Counted from the first letter of the stretch, positions 45,581-59,496 are shown. The stretch: 64,000 bases of DNA from Pseudisothecium myosuroides (GCA_951799445.1 OX637289.1:30566245-30630244), one strand, 5' to 3'. Notes: a model not told the origin generated them from the sequence alone. Made by a program: numbers and translations.

Positions 45581-48309
45581 TGGGGATATCGATGGCTTAC
45601 GTGAATTTAAATTATTTGAGCTGAAAATGGTGAAAACCAGAGGTTGTAAAAGCAGCATTGTGTGGAAGATGCAGAAGGTTTTAATTAAAATTTTCTGATG
45701 TGGCAAGGGTTTCAAACCGTATTGATTACTGAAGTTTAGATTAACCGTGGAGTTGCTAATCAGAACACTCAAGGAGAGCAAGTAGTCACTGAGTGGTACG
45801 CCTCTAGCTTCAGCTCTTGACAATTTAATGTACTTAGCAATCTCAAGAGTCCTGTGCCGCTTGAATATGAGATTATCATGTGTGAAATTGCACGACTTTT
45901 GGTTGAGTTTGATTTGTTGAGATTGGATATGCGGACTGAAACTGTTGGAGCTGTAAAATTTATTAGATGGAAATAATGTGGACGGAGTAGCTGAGTTAAT
46001 CAAAATATTCAACAAGGTTTCTAGAAGAAAAAATATATATATTCAACAAGATTACATTATCCACGACCCAACCCTGGGCTTAACTTAATTCTTTGTTAAC
46101 CAATGACTGGTGTTGAGATTGGGATTGGGTGACAGTTAATGCTACGTAATGCCGTAACAGGACTTGGGGGATGCAACCCAATTATCATTGGACACTGTCT
46201 GTCAAGTGCACATTCTCATTCAATTACTTACTGCAGAACTCGTTCATCGTTGAAACGATGGTTGGAGGGCGCCACTGTTCACAAGTGTGGCTAAGTTAAA
46301 TTCAGCAAAACTTCTGCCAATACTCTTGCTGGCCACAGAAAATGTGAATTTTAGAGTGGCAAATATGAAATTTTAGCACAGCGTCTAGAGTTTCTAGCAC
46401 GTAGAACTACTTATGAAAATCACAATGGGAAGTTAAGTGCTAATTGAACTTAAGTAAACTCACAATTACGAACCCGGCAGCACTTATAAGCGAAGAGCCC
46501 ATTTCGAAATTTGAAAGTGAGTGATGTGAACCGGCCGAGTGTTGGGAGGACCAGAGTTCACACTTGTAAGTTAGATAAATTTAGCAAAAACATCTACCAA
46601 ATCTTCTTCGCTGCTACAGAAAATGTGAATGAAAATTTGACAGTGTCAATTAAGAATTTCTTTATCAAACTTTGCAGAGTTACCGGTGCAGTCTGCTCTT
46701 AAAGCGACCATTTAAGAGCTGATTGCCTTTTCTGGGAAGCTAAACTCCTCGAAACAATCTTTAATAAATTTTTATAGGAAGAAAAATGGAATTGGCATGT
46801 AACTCAAGTCGTTTCATATTTTTTGGACCTTTGAACATTTAATTACAAATTTTTGAAAAAGAAACGAAGTGGCCACAAGAAGCAACCACTTCCTGAAATG
46901 TACACTATTGGTACATTAAAGAAACAAAATATACCTCTATGTTGTGATCGCTTTTAGAACATGGGCACTTTTAGAGCAAACTGCGTTACCAAATATGAAA
47001 ATCTCATTTGCCAAAGTTGGGACCACTCTCTAATTCAAACCTTCTAACTACCATACTATTACTACCTCCTATTTAAGAGAGCAAGCATCTACTATTTAGA
47101 TTATGAATGTTTTCAAGAGCTTATTATAAGAACTATGTGAAATAGATGAAGAACATCCAAGCATGTTGAAAAAACAATTTTTATTTAGTTTTCATCAAAT
47201 AAATGTGACTATTGTGGTCATTGGGTACTTCATGGGTATCGTGCAAGGTTGTCAATGAGTTCATGAAAGTAAGTGAAGGAAAGAAATGAAAACTTGCAAA
47301 AATAAAAATCCAATGTCTAGATTCTACTCATACTGTAATTTATTTTGCCAAAACCATTCAAAATCTACATTTGCATTCCATAGATTCTTAGGAGTTAATC
47401 CACCTTAATATCCTCCAAGGTAGTAAGGTAAAATAAACCATTATAGACAAAAGATCCATTCTAGACACCTAGAGAATGATCCATTACATCTTTTTTATAA
47501 ATGAGATTTGGACTACTAACATTGGATTGAGTTAGTAGCTACAATCAATGCCTGAAGCGATGGTAATGCAGTGATTAGAGCATCCCCAATGCAGAGATGA
47601 GAATAAATACAGTATCCAAGTTTTGAAGTGGAGATAGGCTGACTTCATCCCATTTCGGAGACTTTTGAAAAAAAAATGATCCAATACAAAGCTGGCAATC
47701 CAAAACTCAAAAGGACTTTTCCGCATTAGAGAAGAAAAGACTCTAAATTATAGAAAGACCTTTTGTGCAAAAAGGGACTTCCAATCAAACGACACACATA
47801 ATAGAGCTTGAAAAGGTTTAATAGTTATGACTTATGCTATGGTGAACCAACTTGTGGGGTCTTCATATTTTGCTAAAATGCCGAGCTAAGGATGGAAAAT
47901 GGTGAGATCGGGAATAAAGAGAGGCCAATGTTGGTTGTATTGGGGCATTGCATTATGCATATGGCATGTTTGTTCCCGACTACATTAAACCTATTCTTAG
48001 AGACTACAATAGGAACTTCCCCCTTTTGAGTGTAAATTCATTGCAAGAAGTAACTTTAGTAGGCCTTCGTATTGTAACCATGTTAGGAAATATTGTAACT
48101 GCTTTAGGTGAGTAAGATGACAATTATGAATACACTTTTTGTTGGTTGTGGGGTAGTCTAGAGACTCTTTTAGGCAACAATGGGCAATACATTTCAAAAA
48201 TTCATATCAAGTTTAAACTTTGTAAGAAAAAATATAATTTCAATTGCTCTCATTGTTTCTCACACTTGTCTTTATATGGGGAATTTATTTTTAAAATATC
48301 ACCAATGGC
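45581..48309. other. Intergenic, degraded repeats
   Basis: No gene recognised. About 46683-46990 is an AGGTAGG-family copy in reverse orientation (CTGCTCTTAAAGCGACC left, TTTTAGAGCAAACTGCGTTACC right). About 47577-47951 may be an element with GAGCATCCCCAATGC and GCATTGCCCCAATA-like ends. Confidence 0.45.
46683..46990. mobile_element. TA-type MITE, AGGTAGG family, reverse and degraded
   Basis: Interior blocks are the complements of the family (GAGCTGATTGCC, GGAATTGGCATGTAACTCAAG, CCACTTCCTGAAATGTACA). The ends are decayed, so borders are approximate. Confidence 0.65.
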
Positions 48310-48633
48310 AAGTGGGTAAACTCCAAATTTTGCCCATAACCTCAATTAAGCTAAAGAGGGCATCCTTGAATGTGCCACTAACCCTAAACCACCATCTTCA
48401 CTTTGTGTGCATCTCTAAAATCAATTATGTATATATGTGGAAGAAACTGTTTTAGAACCAAACTTTGTTCCTCTCATAACTTTTGCATACGATATCCAAA
48501 TGGTGAGTTCTTTGGTGCGCTGGAACCTCCTTTCAAGTGCCAAAAGGAAAAGCAACGAAAATTTGGCCAGAGTCTAATAATAGTACCTAGGCACAGAAGC
48601 CAAAAAGTGGCAGTTTTCGGGGGTGCCCACCTT
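48310..48633. mobile_element. Inverted-repeat element (AAGGTGGG ends), complete single copy
   Basis: 324 bp, left AAGTGGGTAAACTCC, right CGGGGGTGCCCACCTT. Shares CATAACTTTTGCATACGATA and CTAATAATAGTA blocks with 20026-20665 and 20687-21345. A 166-codon minus-strand open frame runs through it and is not a gene. Confidence 0.75.
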
Positions 48634-51600
48634 CTCCCCACTCTCGCGCGATCGATCAGGAGCCCCATCCAGTCCCATTTTTCGAAATTTGAAAGTCTGT
48701 AGCAGTGATGTGGTGCGCCTCCCCCTCCCAGCCGTCCGTTTTGATCTTGACCAGTGACAAAGAATGATTTTCTTAAGTTAAGGCAGCCTGGGACTGTCCT
48801 CAGTGTCCTGGATGAGTGGTAACAACCATCTGTGGGAGAGTTATTAAGGCCATTAAAAAACACAATTGCAAAGGCAAAGGACGACGGACGACGACGTCCC
48901 TGCGAACTGGGAAGTGGGAACTGGGATTGTTGGCTGGCGCCCCTCGCCTGGAGCTCCTGCCTGGAGTCTGTCAATCAATGGCTGCTGCAGCTGTTGCATT
49001 ATATTAGCAAAGTCTGGAGCGAGGTCTGGCTGGGACTTGAATTAATATAGCTTCAGTTGGCTTGCAGTCGTCCCATCATGGCTCCTTTAAGTCCCTGTCC
49101 TGTCAAGCCTGAGCAACATCAGCGCCTCAATCACTGCTTAACTGCAATCCCCAGCTAGCTAGCAGAGGGTAGATCACCGTCCTCCGCTCCGTCAATTCGC
49201 AAATTGGGTGGACTGTTCAGTCTCGCAGCTGTCGATTAATTCGAACTTACGTTACCTCGCTCCCTGGCTGGGAAGGAGTGATGCTCCACTTGCGGAGCAG
49301 AAGAGCTCCGTCAGTTTGCCACAACAGACTTCAACCAACAGATAATGAAACGAAAATTAATTAAGAAGGTAGCAAATTAAGGAGAAGGTGTGTAAATTAA
49401 GAGCGACCATTTAGCAGCTGATTTGCAACTTGAGGGAGTTTGACTTCTTGAAAATAGTAGAGAGACTGCAAGGTAGTAAGGTACAACCACCCATTCCAGA
49501 TCAAGCCATGGCCAACCTGTACGGTGCACTATTTTAGACCAGGCAGGGCGCTAAAGCTTGGAATGTGTTTTTTTCTCCTTTTTTTCAAAAATTATTTTTT
49601 AAACATGTGGACCATTTTTATTGATAAGAGGAAACATTACAAAGAACCACGAGACCAGGTCTCCGGCGGACTCCAAAGAGTAAACTTTGCATTTTCAACA
49701 GCTAAAATTTCCCTTTTTAAGATTTTTTTTTCTTCTCCTTTCAAGGTTGGGGCACATAAGGTCATGACACATGTCCCAAAGTGCACAGGAAGTATAATTT
49801 ACTTCAATGACAAAGTTTGTAACCTATCTCAAGTGTCCTATATCTTGTCACAGTTCAAGGGAGTAGGTAGTAGGTTGGTTTAACAATTTTTATGCATTAT
49901 TTCACTAGCAATGCCAAGCCGCACGCCACCTATGTTACTTGTTGAGTCCAATGAGCTCGAAACCTAAACCAAATAAGGTGGCAAAAACTTAATCAGCCAA
50001 CTAAATTTGCAACTTGTAAATTAAGTTTGCTTTCATGAGGCTTGTATTGCCCCTATTCATTGATTGTGGGGGTTCTATTTTCTACTTTTTCTTCTTTTGA
50101 GGTAGTTTCATATTGTATTTAGGTTTAATTAAGTTGTTGATACAAAAAATAAAAGCTTGTTTTACCTTTCTTTTGGATTTTGAAGGATTGTAACTCTATG
50201 TAGGAGACATGGATAGAGTTATAGAAAAAAAATACCAATGGTTGAAATCTAGTCCGTATGAAGTAGTATGGATTAAAGTTCATTTGCTTAGGTGAATAGG
50301 GAGGAGGATAAGAAGTAGCCTTCTTCATCCTCTATAGCATGCTTTTTGTTTGTTTGTTGACTATTTGAAGAGCCATAATAAGCTCTGTATTACGAGTTTT
50401 GTAATGAAAATCTAAAAAAAAAAAAAAAAATTATTTTAATTTAAAAATATATATAATTTGCCTTATTTGGAGATTGTATGTAAAAGTTATGCTTGATAGG
50501 GTGAGAGTAGGTCAAGCACTATAGAATTCAAGGGTAGAATTTTCAAATGTCCATAAAAATTTGCGTAGAAAGCACCTAGATTTGAGATTTGATGTGTGTG
50601 TACTTAGTTTTTTTCTTTCTTAAAAGTCACATAAATCTTGGTTTGAAGTTAAGAAATAAGAGATATGGGTTTGGAAGTAAAAAGGTGTGGAATGGCCACC
50701 GGATTTTAGAATCTCAATTTTTAACTCAGCAAATCATAGAGTGAATTTTAGAGTCCAACGTAAGTGCAAAAGATGAGAGCGAATCTGTAGTCTAGCAAAA
50801 ATTACCAGAGCTACAATGTAAATGATGTTACATTTTCTAAGCTTGAGCTATAGATATGACATAGGTGCCCATGGTGTGAACCAAAATTAATACAATGATT
50901 GTTCAGGGATGGTTTCTATATCTGAATTGGACATCAAGATAGCTAAGAAAGAGTTCATATTTTTTAATAAGAGACACGTGCTATAATTTCAACAAGGCAA
51001 AGCTGGTGAATAGTTTAGTGCCATAGGAGAAACATGAGGACCTATGATGCCAACTACTAAATGAAGAGATGTCATTTTGAACAATAGATGAAAAAGACAT
51101 GTTGGAGTGTGGAAAATATTGAAAAAGAGGTATATAGTGGACTTAGATGGAGAAGATGTGTTTAGAATGCATGTCTCTTTAAAGGCATGTCATTGACGTG
51201 AAATTCAAGAATGATTGATATGCAGATTATGATGTCGTCACCTTACTGAACATCAAACAACTTTTAGACAACGCATCTGACTATTGGTGCAAGGTAGGGA
51301 AGATCACTAAAGAAGCCTTTCGCTCTACATTAAAGGGGTAGTTGAAGATGAAACAATATCAAGCTAAAAAAATTGATGATATAGGGAAAGTCTCATCTTG
51401 AGCATGTTAAAAAAGAACATTGGATAAATTTAAAGAAATTAATTGTTGATAAGCAGAAGCAGTAAGAGGTAGGTGCTTTCAAGTAAATAATGTCTCAATG
51501 GTTGGGTGACTAAAAGGCTAAGTAAAAGCGAATCTGATAGGTTTTCCACTCCAGCAAGTATGTTTTGCCTTTCTTAGGATGTGTTTATGTATATGACAAT

Positions 51601-53645
51601 CAAAGAATAAAAAGAACAATGTCAAGATTTTATTACAAGATTGTTGCATCCATATACGATTGGATCACTATATGAAGCTATATTCAAAAATTGCATTTTA
51701 TTGCATGTAAAGGACAAAATGACCTACGGAAGAGAAGTTCTGAAATCTAGTATTACTACAATATATCATGCTTAGAATTGTATTGTGCTTAGAAAGTACA
51801 TTAATTATCTTTTGCATCATGTAAAGGTGGACCTTAATTTATGTGTAATTGTGTGATTTCCTTGAAATTGTATCGTATTAGCCTAAAATTAGAGTCTTGG
51901 GCTACAATATAGAAATGTTGGCTTTTTACTTACAAATGATCAAAGATTGTATTATTGCAGGCAATAGAGTGGAATAGAAGCCCAATGAACTAGAGTCTAA
52001 ATTAGTGAGAGATAATGGTGCAAAGACAAAGAAACCTAGGAGGTATGTGGTCCAAAATGTCTACCAAGGGAAGTCAGTAAGAGGAAAGATCACTTTCTAG
52101 TTGCATATCTGATGTGTTTGTAAGCATAATTTGGATTTCCGAATTGTGGGGCTAGAATCAAATATGATAGACTTGAAGGGCGGCATGATCAACTTGTAGA
52201 GTGATGTGAAGCTTCTAATGCTGAATTTCAAGATTCAAGCACTAAAGCCATCGGTATTAGAAATTGCACCTAAGCTAGTGTCAAGTATAGGGCAAAATAC
52301 TGTCAACGAAGATGACATCATGGAAGTGAAGGACGGGGAACATTTGCTTAATAAAGAGACGCTAAAAAATGTAGGCAAGATTTTCTAGACCATTGCTTCA
52401 ATAAATCTCGATTGTCTTCTTAGTCTTTTACAGTAATTTACCTTTGAGTTCTTATTATAAGTAGCGAAGGGCGTAAATACAATATATAGGTGATTGCAAG
52501 AAAGACCGGTATTAAATTGCCTAAACGCTACAAAAGAAGGCCGGTCTTTCTTGCAAGTACCCATATGATGCCTTGCAATCAAGTTGAATTATTGGTTGTA
52601 GTGAAGTTCTATGATTGAATGTAGTAAAGTTTTCTATAGTGCTCCCAAAATAGAATATTTGTGTGAATAATTTATTGTATATAAGATGCATGCATAGACT
52701 CCTATGACACAGATCCTATATTGATATAATATGATATAGAGATCGAAGACTAGGTCCATAAAAAAAGATGGGACAACTTAGAATTCCGTATGGAAGATGG
52801 ATAGAAACAAGTCGAGCAAGAAGAAGAAGAGAGGAATGTCAAGTTCTCAAACATTGAAAGAATTAGGGAAATAAAGCCACTAAGAAAAAGCATAAGTTGG
52901 CATGCATGTAACAGTTCAACGGTTTGCAACTTCAAACAAGAGGGGGATGATGCAACAACAAAGAAGAAGAAAAAAACAATGGAAATTGATAGATTGTAAG
53001 TCAAGAAAAAAGGTCTTCGATCATATGGTCAAATTAAGCAACCACCACAAATTTTAGGAAGGAATGTAAGGTGTAGGCAGTGAAAATAAATGGAGCTTGG
53101 GAAACAGAAGGCTTCTAATGCCAAATAAATTATTCCAAATATAGGCAAGATCGACAACAATAGAAAAAAGAGTACAAAAACAAGTGGCAACAATGGTCAA
53201 GTGTTTTCTTTTAAATTTTAGAGTTTTACAACTTTTGAATTGTAAATCCTTCTTTGTATGCAACGTTGAATTTAAGTTTATATAAGTCACAACAACAAGT
53301 ATGTGATGTATGAAGGCATGCACATGGACAATCCCCCCATCAATATAATTGGGCATGGAGTAGGTCACTTTGTGTTGTAGCTGTTTGAATTCATACGGCA
53401 TTCAGATGTAGTCATATAATCTTTTAGGTAATAAAAATTGCAAATCATGTAGGACTTAAAGTAGGCTAAAATTTGTGAATAGTTTAGCATACCAAAAATA
53501 ATGTTTTGGAAAGTCGTACTTGTCTTCAAAGTACAATTTACATCATTTCAATCCTCCTTGTTTGTGTAAATGTTTCCTAGAGCTTTTCCATATTGTTCTC
53601 TTGTCATCGGGCATTATATTGTGACATTTTTGTGCTGAAAGTGTT
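48634..53645. other. Long intergenic stretch, no gene recognised
   Basis: A decayed AGGTAGG-family fragment is at about 49400-49470. At 50385-50431 a sequence ending TTTGTAATGAAAATCT plus an A run looks like a LINE or SINE 3' tail. At about 49600-49680 the minus strand has a similar 3'-end-like string (TTTGTAATGTTTCC). A 60-codon frame (52206-52388) is not recognisable. The rest is AT-rich. Confidence 0.4.
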
Positions 53646-54850
53646 ATCAATGTTGTGCTTCTTAGTGACACTTATGACCTTAAGCTCACCCAAAGTGCTT
53701 CTCTAGCACTTCACTTCTAGTGACACCAAAGGTTACAATCTCTTAACACTGCACATGCCTTGCACCCATAATATTAGGTTCCAGCTCTAGTCACGGGATT
53801 TTCCACTTTCCATGACTTCCAACACTTAATTCCCACAATATACCGAGCATGTCATTTGATGACATGAGGCGGAACTTCCATTGATGTCCAAGCACCCGGT
53901 GGCGGTATTATTCCCTACTAGGTCCAACTACGTATACTTTCATTTTGGAATTCACTACAAAATTTTCTAATTGAGACTCATCAACTGTGACTTACACCAC
54001 AACCTAGTGTAGAGCGAGACACCACCTAATTGGTATCAAGGAGTGCTCAAGTGTTCTATGGTAATAAAAAAACAGTAATGAAGCTCCAACACCAATCTAA
54101 TTGTTTGTGACCACAATGACTTACTACAGTACCATTCACAAGTGAGGGAAACTACCCCTCCTTATAGTACTATCTATAGTATTCAACAACCGTCCTCATT
54201 TTAGAGATCTTTGGAGCATCCAAAAGGCCCCCCATCTTAGAAGACCACCCAATTTTATGCCTTTTCTTCATAATCGGGCTCTAAAGGACTTTCAATCTTT
54301 CCATTGGAATAACTTTATTCATTCTTTAAATGCAACAAGTTTTGAGGAAGTTTGGCCCTCCAAAGATCGAAGTCCTTCGTGAGGTGTAGTTTTTTTGAAA
54401 CTCTACCCTCTTTGAATGCCTATAATTTTTAGCTCACAACTAGTTTCTTTCTGTTATATAGCATTTTAAGAATCTTATCTCATTAACTTTTCAAGGATAT
54501 GTGGTATGCCCTATTTGGCCTAGGAAATCATCTCCCAAACCCTACTCCCACGTTCCACACCTCAGGTCACGGCCGTCCCACTATCAATTTTGAGGAGCTA
54601 TAACTTTTGACTTTTTAACTTGGATCCTTGCGTTTTTTGAATGCAAGGACGTGTTTTCTTACTAGCTTTTCAAAAATGTATGGTATGCCATCCAATTCAT
54701 CCCGAATAGGACGCTACAACTCTTTATTTGTTCACGACTTCCAATTTCTTTCACCTCATCTCTTGCAAAGTTTGGGGAGTCACCCCCAATGTCACCCTTG
54801 CTCACCAAAAAGGCACGGACACTCGTTAGAATGAGGGGTGTGACAATCAA
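53646..54850. mobile_element. Solo LTR with 5-bp target duplication
   Basis: LTR 53651-54845 (1195 bp) begins TG and ends CA, flanked by ATCAA at 53646-53650 and 54846-54850. Read on the minus strand it starts TGTCACACCCCT, a common start of plant Ty3/gypsy LTRs. No internal retrotransposon domains adjoin it, so it is a solo LTR left by recombination between two LTRs. Confidence 0.85.
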
Positions 54851-57211
54851 TGAATATATCTCTTGTGTAGTGTCATTACAAAAATAATTATAAACAGATG
54901 CAGTATTACCATTTCCAATGAAGTTGTTAAGAGAATATAACTGTACACAATTTTAGATTTTCGACTATGTAGAGTCAACTGAGCAATGCATAATTGTCAA
55001 AAATTGTTAATATATGATTGTAACGCAAACAATCATTTTTTGAAAGGGGGACATGGGTCAAAGGAGAATTGCACAAAGAATACCACTTTCAATCCATCAA
55101 AATAATTTAGAACGTAATAGAGCCATAAATATGATTTCTATTAATGCTATCACAATTACAAAGTAATTGTAGGTAGTGATTATTAGAATTGGGCTATGCT
55201 CAAAATGTTGATTGAACCTAACTTAATGTACACTGGCTTTAGTATATTTGTATATTAGACTTCAAGCATGAATTATTAGATGGAATACAATTTTGATGAC
55301 TATTTCATGTTAGAAATTGAGTGAGCGAAGTAACTAAGAATGATTACATGCAATCAATTGTTGGTATATCCTTACATTTGTTGTCCCCCTGTAGAAACCA
55401 TCTTTTCGTAATTGAGAAATTAAATGTTCCTATTGATAATAATAGTTGTGAAATCTTAGTTGACTTATATTAGTCATTTTGGGAGCTCCAAAATTCCCCT
55501 AACTCTCTTGTATATGATTAGTATAGGATCACTTTACACTATGGTGGAAAAGTGCATTGGTCGATTAAGAAGTTTTGGCCAAGATATAGTGAAGCAACTC
55601 GTACAATGTTGGAAAAGGTGAAAAGACAATAAAATAATGCCATGAGATGTCTTGACTTGTTGTAGTGTAAACACCAAGCGAAGAAGTCCACCAAACAACT
55701 TCACCAAGAGGAGAGTTTTACAATGTAAAATTAGAAGAGACATAGAGCTAATTGGTGCTAATTGAAATAAAAGAAACCCTCAATTGCACCGATGAAACAT
55801 GCTACAATGGAAAGACAAAAAATGAAGTTGGAGTTCTTTTGGGGATTGAGACTACCTAAGAAACTTGACTTTTAGAGAACTTTTAGAGAAACTTGACTTT
55901 TAGAGAACTCCTCTTTCAAAAAGTGCTACCACATAGGTAGCCATGTCATTTTTTTTCATCCATGCTCAAAGATCTCCACCCGACAAGTCTTGGCCACAGT
56001 ATAAACCCAATCTAGTGAAGAACAAAATTTCCTTCAATCATATTGCTCCATTTCCCTACAGTTCTTGACCGGTGCAATTCTCCACCATAGTGTAAAGTAG
56101 CCCTAAGTAAAGAGTATAGGACTCATATGAGTAAATAAATCAAAGTTCCACCAGGGTCCCAAAACAAAGTCCCAAAATCCATTGGGAATGGGCCATAGGA
56201 AACAAAACAGAATAACAATGACTTAGAACCCCAATTAGAATGTCCAGAGCAACTTGTCCATTGTGACTACATTTCTGACTGCACAAGGTGCAGGTCAAAC
56301 AAATGGTCCAAATTTACTATTGCAGTGAGTGAATTATGATTTTATTAACAAATTAACAAAATGGCACAAGCATAAAAAGTTGTGTTGTTTTCGACACAGA
56401 GAAAGTATTGAAAAGAGTGTCGAAAACATCATCCTCTTTTGGTAATTGTAGCCTCAGTAATGTTGAAGAAGCTCTGAGCTACGACCAAAACGTATTGGTT
56501 GCGAGCAGTGAAGGTGTAGCGTTACGAAGCGTGCGTGAATTGAAGCACACTCCTGCTTCACATGGCACCCAGACCTGCCAAAGTCTGCCCTGCAGGGTAC
56601 ACAAACAGGAGGCTACTATATACTATCTCACTTCAGCCAGCGGGTTAGACTCGTTCACTTGCTGAATCTAATTACCTGCCTCACTTGACTTGACTTTCTG
56701 CAAGTGTAAATACGACCTTGTCCTTTCATGAAAAAATCAGTGTGAACAGGAGTGGCTGGCAAGCATGTACTTCGCTAAAGTACCGAACACAAAGGACGAC
56801 ATCCATGTCGACGTCTTAACTTCCAGTTCAGTCTGGACTTCTTTCGACCTTACAAAACCTTGACCTGCAATGCAACTCAGAAATCTGCAGGTAAATCACA
56901 CCTCATGTGAACACAAGTACCAGTGAGGCTGTAAGCTTAGCTCTGGGTCACCAGCAATTCAAAATGCAGGAGTATTAGTCGGTCACAGATATGGAACCAT
57001 GGGGAACAGCATTGAGTCTTACTACGGCATTTGTTTTAAGTAAAATTTAATCAAGGAACAACCTTAAGATACATACTCAGATTTAAGCTTTTCTAATGCA
57101 CCAAAGTTGGTTGTAGTCTCTAATAGAATTTCAACGAAACTACGGTGGCTAGGTAGTGATCTAACAAAGATTGTCGCACTGTCAGAAGAGTTTATGTCCC
57201 CAATGCGCTTT
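54851..57211. other. Intergenic, one inverted-repeat element
   Basis: No gene recognised. Contains 55526-56103 (listed). The last part should hold the 3' flank of the gene at 57212-58848. Confidence 0.4.
55526..56103. mobile_element. Inverted-repeat DNA element (578 bp)
   Basis: Ends GGATCACTTTACACTATGG and (reverse) GGGCTACTTTACACTATGG, arms of 40 bp or more, flanked by TA on both sides. A short internal direct repeat, CTTGACTTTTAGAGAAC, occurs twice near 55865-55910. Superfamily not certain. Confidence 0.75.
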
Positions 57212-58848
57212 CTACGCTGAGGATGACACCTTCTTGAAGATCGCACACAGCCTTGATGGCTTGAAAATCTGCAAGAGGACAACCAATTAGGTCAGGGAAC
57301 TAGTTTTGTAAAATACCTGTGGGTGGGGTACTCTAACATGGTAGTGCCAATTTCGAACGGAAGCAAAGACGTACCTTCGCTTTAAACATAATTTGCGGGG
57401 GGACATTGACGATAACATAATTCTCACTGTCATGGTAGTACTTCTCATACTCCTGTTCCACAAGCGCACTTACAACAAACGTTTACACAGCTTGCAAACT
57501 GAAAATCAGGCATCCATAAATACGATAAGGAAGTGAGCCCTTTCTGGTGGGAGACCATATGCTGGATGAAATAGGCCATAAGTGGAATGCATGTGACTGA
57601 CAAGTACATATTTACCATCGGCGATGTACAACAGCTGGAGAGTCAAAGCCTACACAAGGTTTTCCCCACCCTATGAGCAAAACTTTGAAGATTCATAACC
57701 TATTCATAAATTATCCAAATAATACGCATTTGAGAGCATTGGAATCCTCGCACAAAATTGGGACACTATCCGCATTAGAAACATTCCATTTCAACAAGAG
57801 AAACAATTCGAAACAACTGAAAGCCACAGGAATGTTTTACTACCTTAACATATGGTTTAGCAATTCAGCAAACAAAGGGAGGGGAACGAATTACCGGAAG
57901 CATTCCATGTTTCGTCGTTTGGCTCCAAGGTACAGGCTGGAAAACCTCTCCTGAGAATTCAGGCTTGACATCCTCACCCAAGGCGCAATCTCGAGTCACC
58001 TACAGTACGCGTCCAGGAATTGAGAGACTGTACACTAGTTCTGCAAGTACTCTTTGTAATGAAATCTAATAATCCAAACAATTTTGCAATGAAAGCCAGC
58101 CTTCAACATTGCTGTCCACAATTCCATTCCACCAAGTACTCCTGTAACCAGCACTAGTACGCCTAGCCGTAAGCGTGGTTGGCGTGCCATACCTGTTTGT
58201 TGAATGACTCTGACACTAGCATCGATCTCAACAACTGGTCACTCTGCAACCCACATCACGCACCAACCGCGTTACCAAGACTGCATACAAAAGAAAGCAC
58301 ACAATCTGGACACAAAAGGAGCACAACAGGTTGCAAACCCTGTCCTGAAATTTGTGATGAGAAAGAGGAATGTGACCTAAATCTCGGGATTGCAAGAAAC
58401 GGGAGAACATGCAATCGTTACCAAGAATGCATGCAAAACGGGAGCACACAATTGAGACACAAAAGCAGCACAAGAGGTTGCAAACCGTCTCCTGAATTTG
58501 TGATGAGAAAGAGAAATGTGACCTAAATCTCGAAATTGTTAGATACCTCCCAAGAAAAAACTCTGTATTCGAGAATGCTATAAGCAAAGAATGCTATAAG
58601 CTTACCTCGGGAGTGAGCTGGAACGTTGCATCGAAAGACTCCACAGCGCGAATGCCCATGCGAACCACCATTGCATCTTTCTTCCACTTGAGACCACCAT
58701 TTTGGCAACCAATTCTCAGCCCGGGGAGTTTACACGAAGAAAGAAACGCTGTTCTTTCTCCGCGAGATGAAGAAGAAGATTGTACACACGGATTTACACC
58801 ATTCTGGGTTACGACCTTGGTAGCTGAACTACCACACACTGTCGCCAT
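57212..58848 (-). CDS. Unrecognised gene, possibly plastid-targeted; exon model incomplete
   Basis: Not recognised. Exon 1 (58606-58848) gives 81 residues beginning MATVCGSSATKVVTQ, Ser-rich and basic with few acids for the first 60, like a plastid transit peptide; it ends at a good donor (CCCGAG|GTAAGC). Further coding-looking pieces are 57895-57999 (VTRDCALGEDVKPEF...), 57375-57468 (EYEKYYHDSENYVIVNVPP) and 57212-57268 (IFKPSRLCAIFKK, stop at 57212). Two splice models are possible. In one, exon 2 joins an acceptor inside 57375-57468 before GAGTATGAG. In the other, exon 2 ends early at CTTGG|GTGAGG and a small exon near 57621-57674 (KPCVGFDSPAVVHRR) is included. Both stay in frame. It is divergent from the Ycf20 gene. 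Confidence 0.55.
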
Positions 58849-59254
58849 TGCGGCTTCGAGAACGTTCTTCTACAATTCCACTACCAACAGCGAAGATATC
58901 TCAGTGATGGCGTGGTATTTCTAAACCTTGACAAGTTCGGTAAGTAGCCTTAAGCAAAGAGAAAAAAAAAGAATCACAGACGTGAGAATTCGAAGGTGGT
59001 CGTCGTCACCAACCCTTCGATCTTGAGTAAGGGAAAAAGCTCTTATTCTGGCTCCAGCTAAAGGATAAGATGCGCATTCAGATTGTGCGCATAAAAATCT
59101 GAATCGGCCACTTTGCAGCACCGTATTGGGCAGACCCAATAAAAATCCTAGTCTAACCTTCCGTTTAGGGTTACCCAAAACTCGGAAAAGTGTCTCATTG
59201 GAACCTCCGTTAGACTGACAAGTATAAGCTTCATCGATTGCTGCCGCGAGGTTT

Positions 59255-59496
59255 ACATTGGTTTCTCACATGTCGTCGAATTGCTTGGAGTACTGTAATG
59301 CTCGTGCTTGAAATGTTGTGTATTTAGAAATCCTCGAATCATTTAAAGTGACAGTAAGATTAGCAGCAGTATCACTCCACATTGGTTTCTCACATGTCCT
59401 TGAAATGCTTGAAATTTTGTGAGCTTGAAATGTTGTGTGTGCTTGAAATCCTTGAATCGTTAAGCATGACAGTAGCAACAGCATCACTCCAACATG
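59255..59496. repeat. Tandem duplication, period about 124 bp
   Basis: Copies 59255-59378 and 59379-59496. Both start ACATTGGTTTCTCACATGTC and share GCTTGAAATGTTGTGT, AAATCCT-GAATC and AGCATCACTCC or AGTATCACTCC. Confidence 0.8.

Noticed and set aside
45273..45698. 141-codon plus-strand open frame
   Set aside because: Lies in the A/T-rich end of a TTAA element and crosses its border; composition artefact.
48474..48974. 166-codon minus-strand open frame
   Set aside because: Runs through a bounded repeat element (48310-48633) into unrelated sequence; no recognisable domain.
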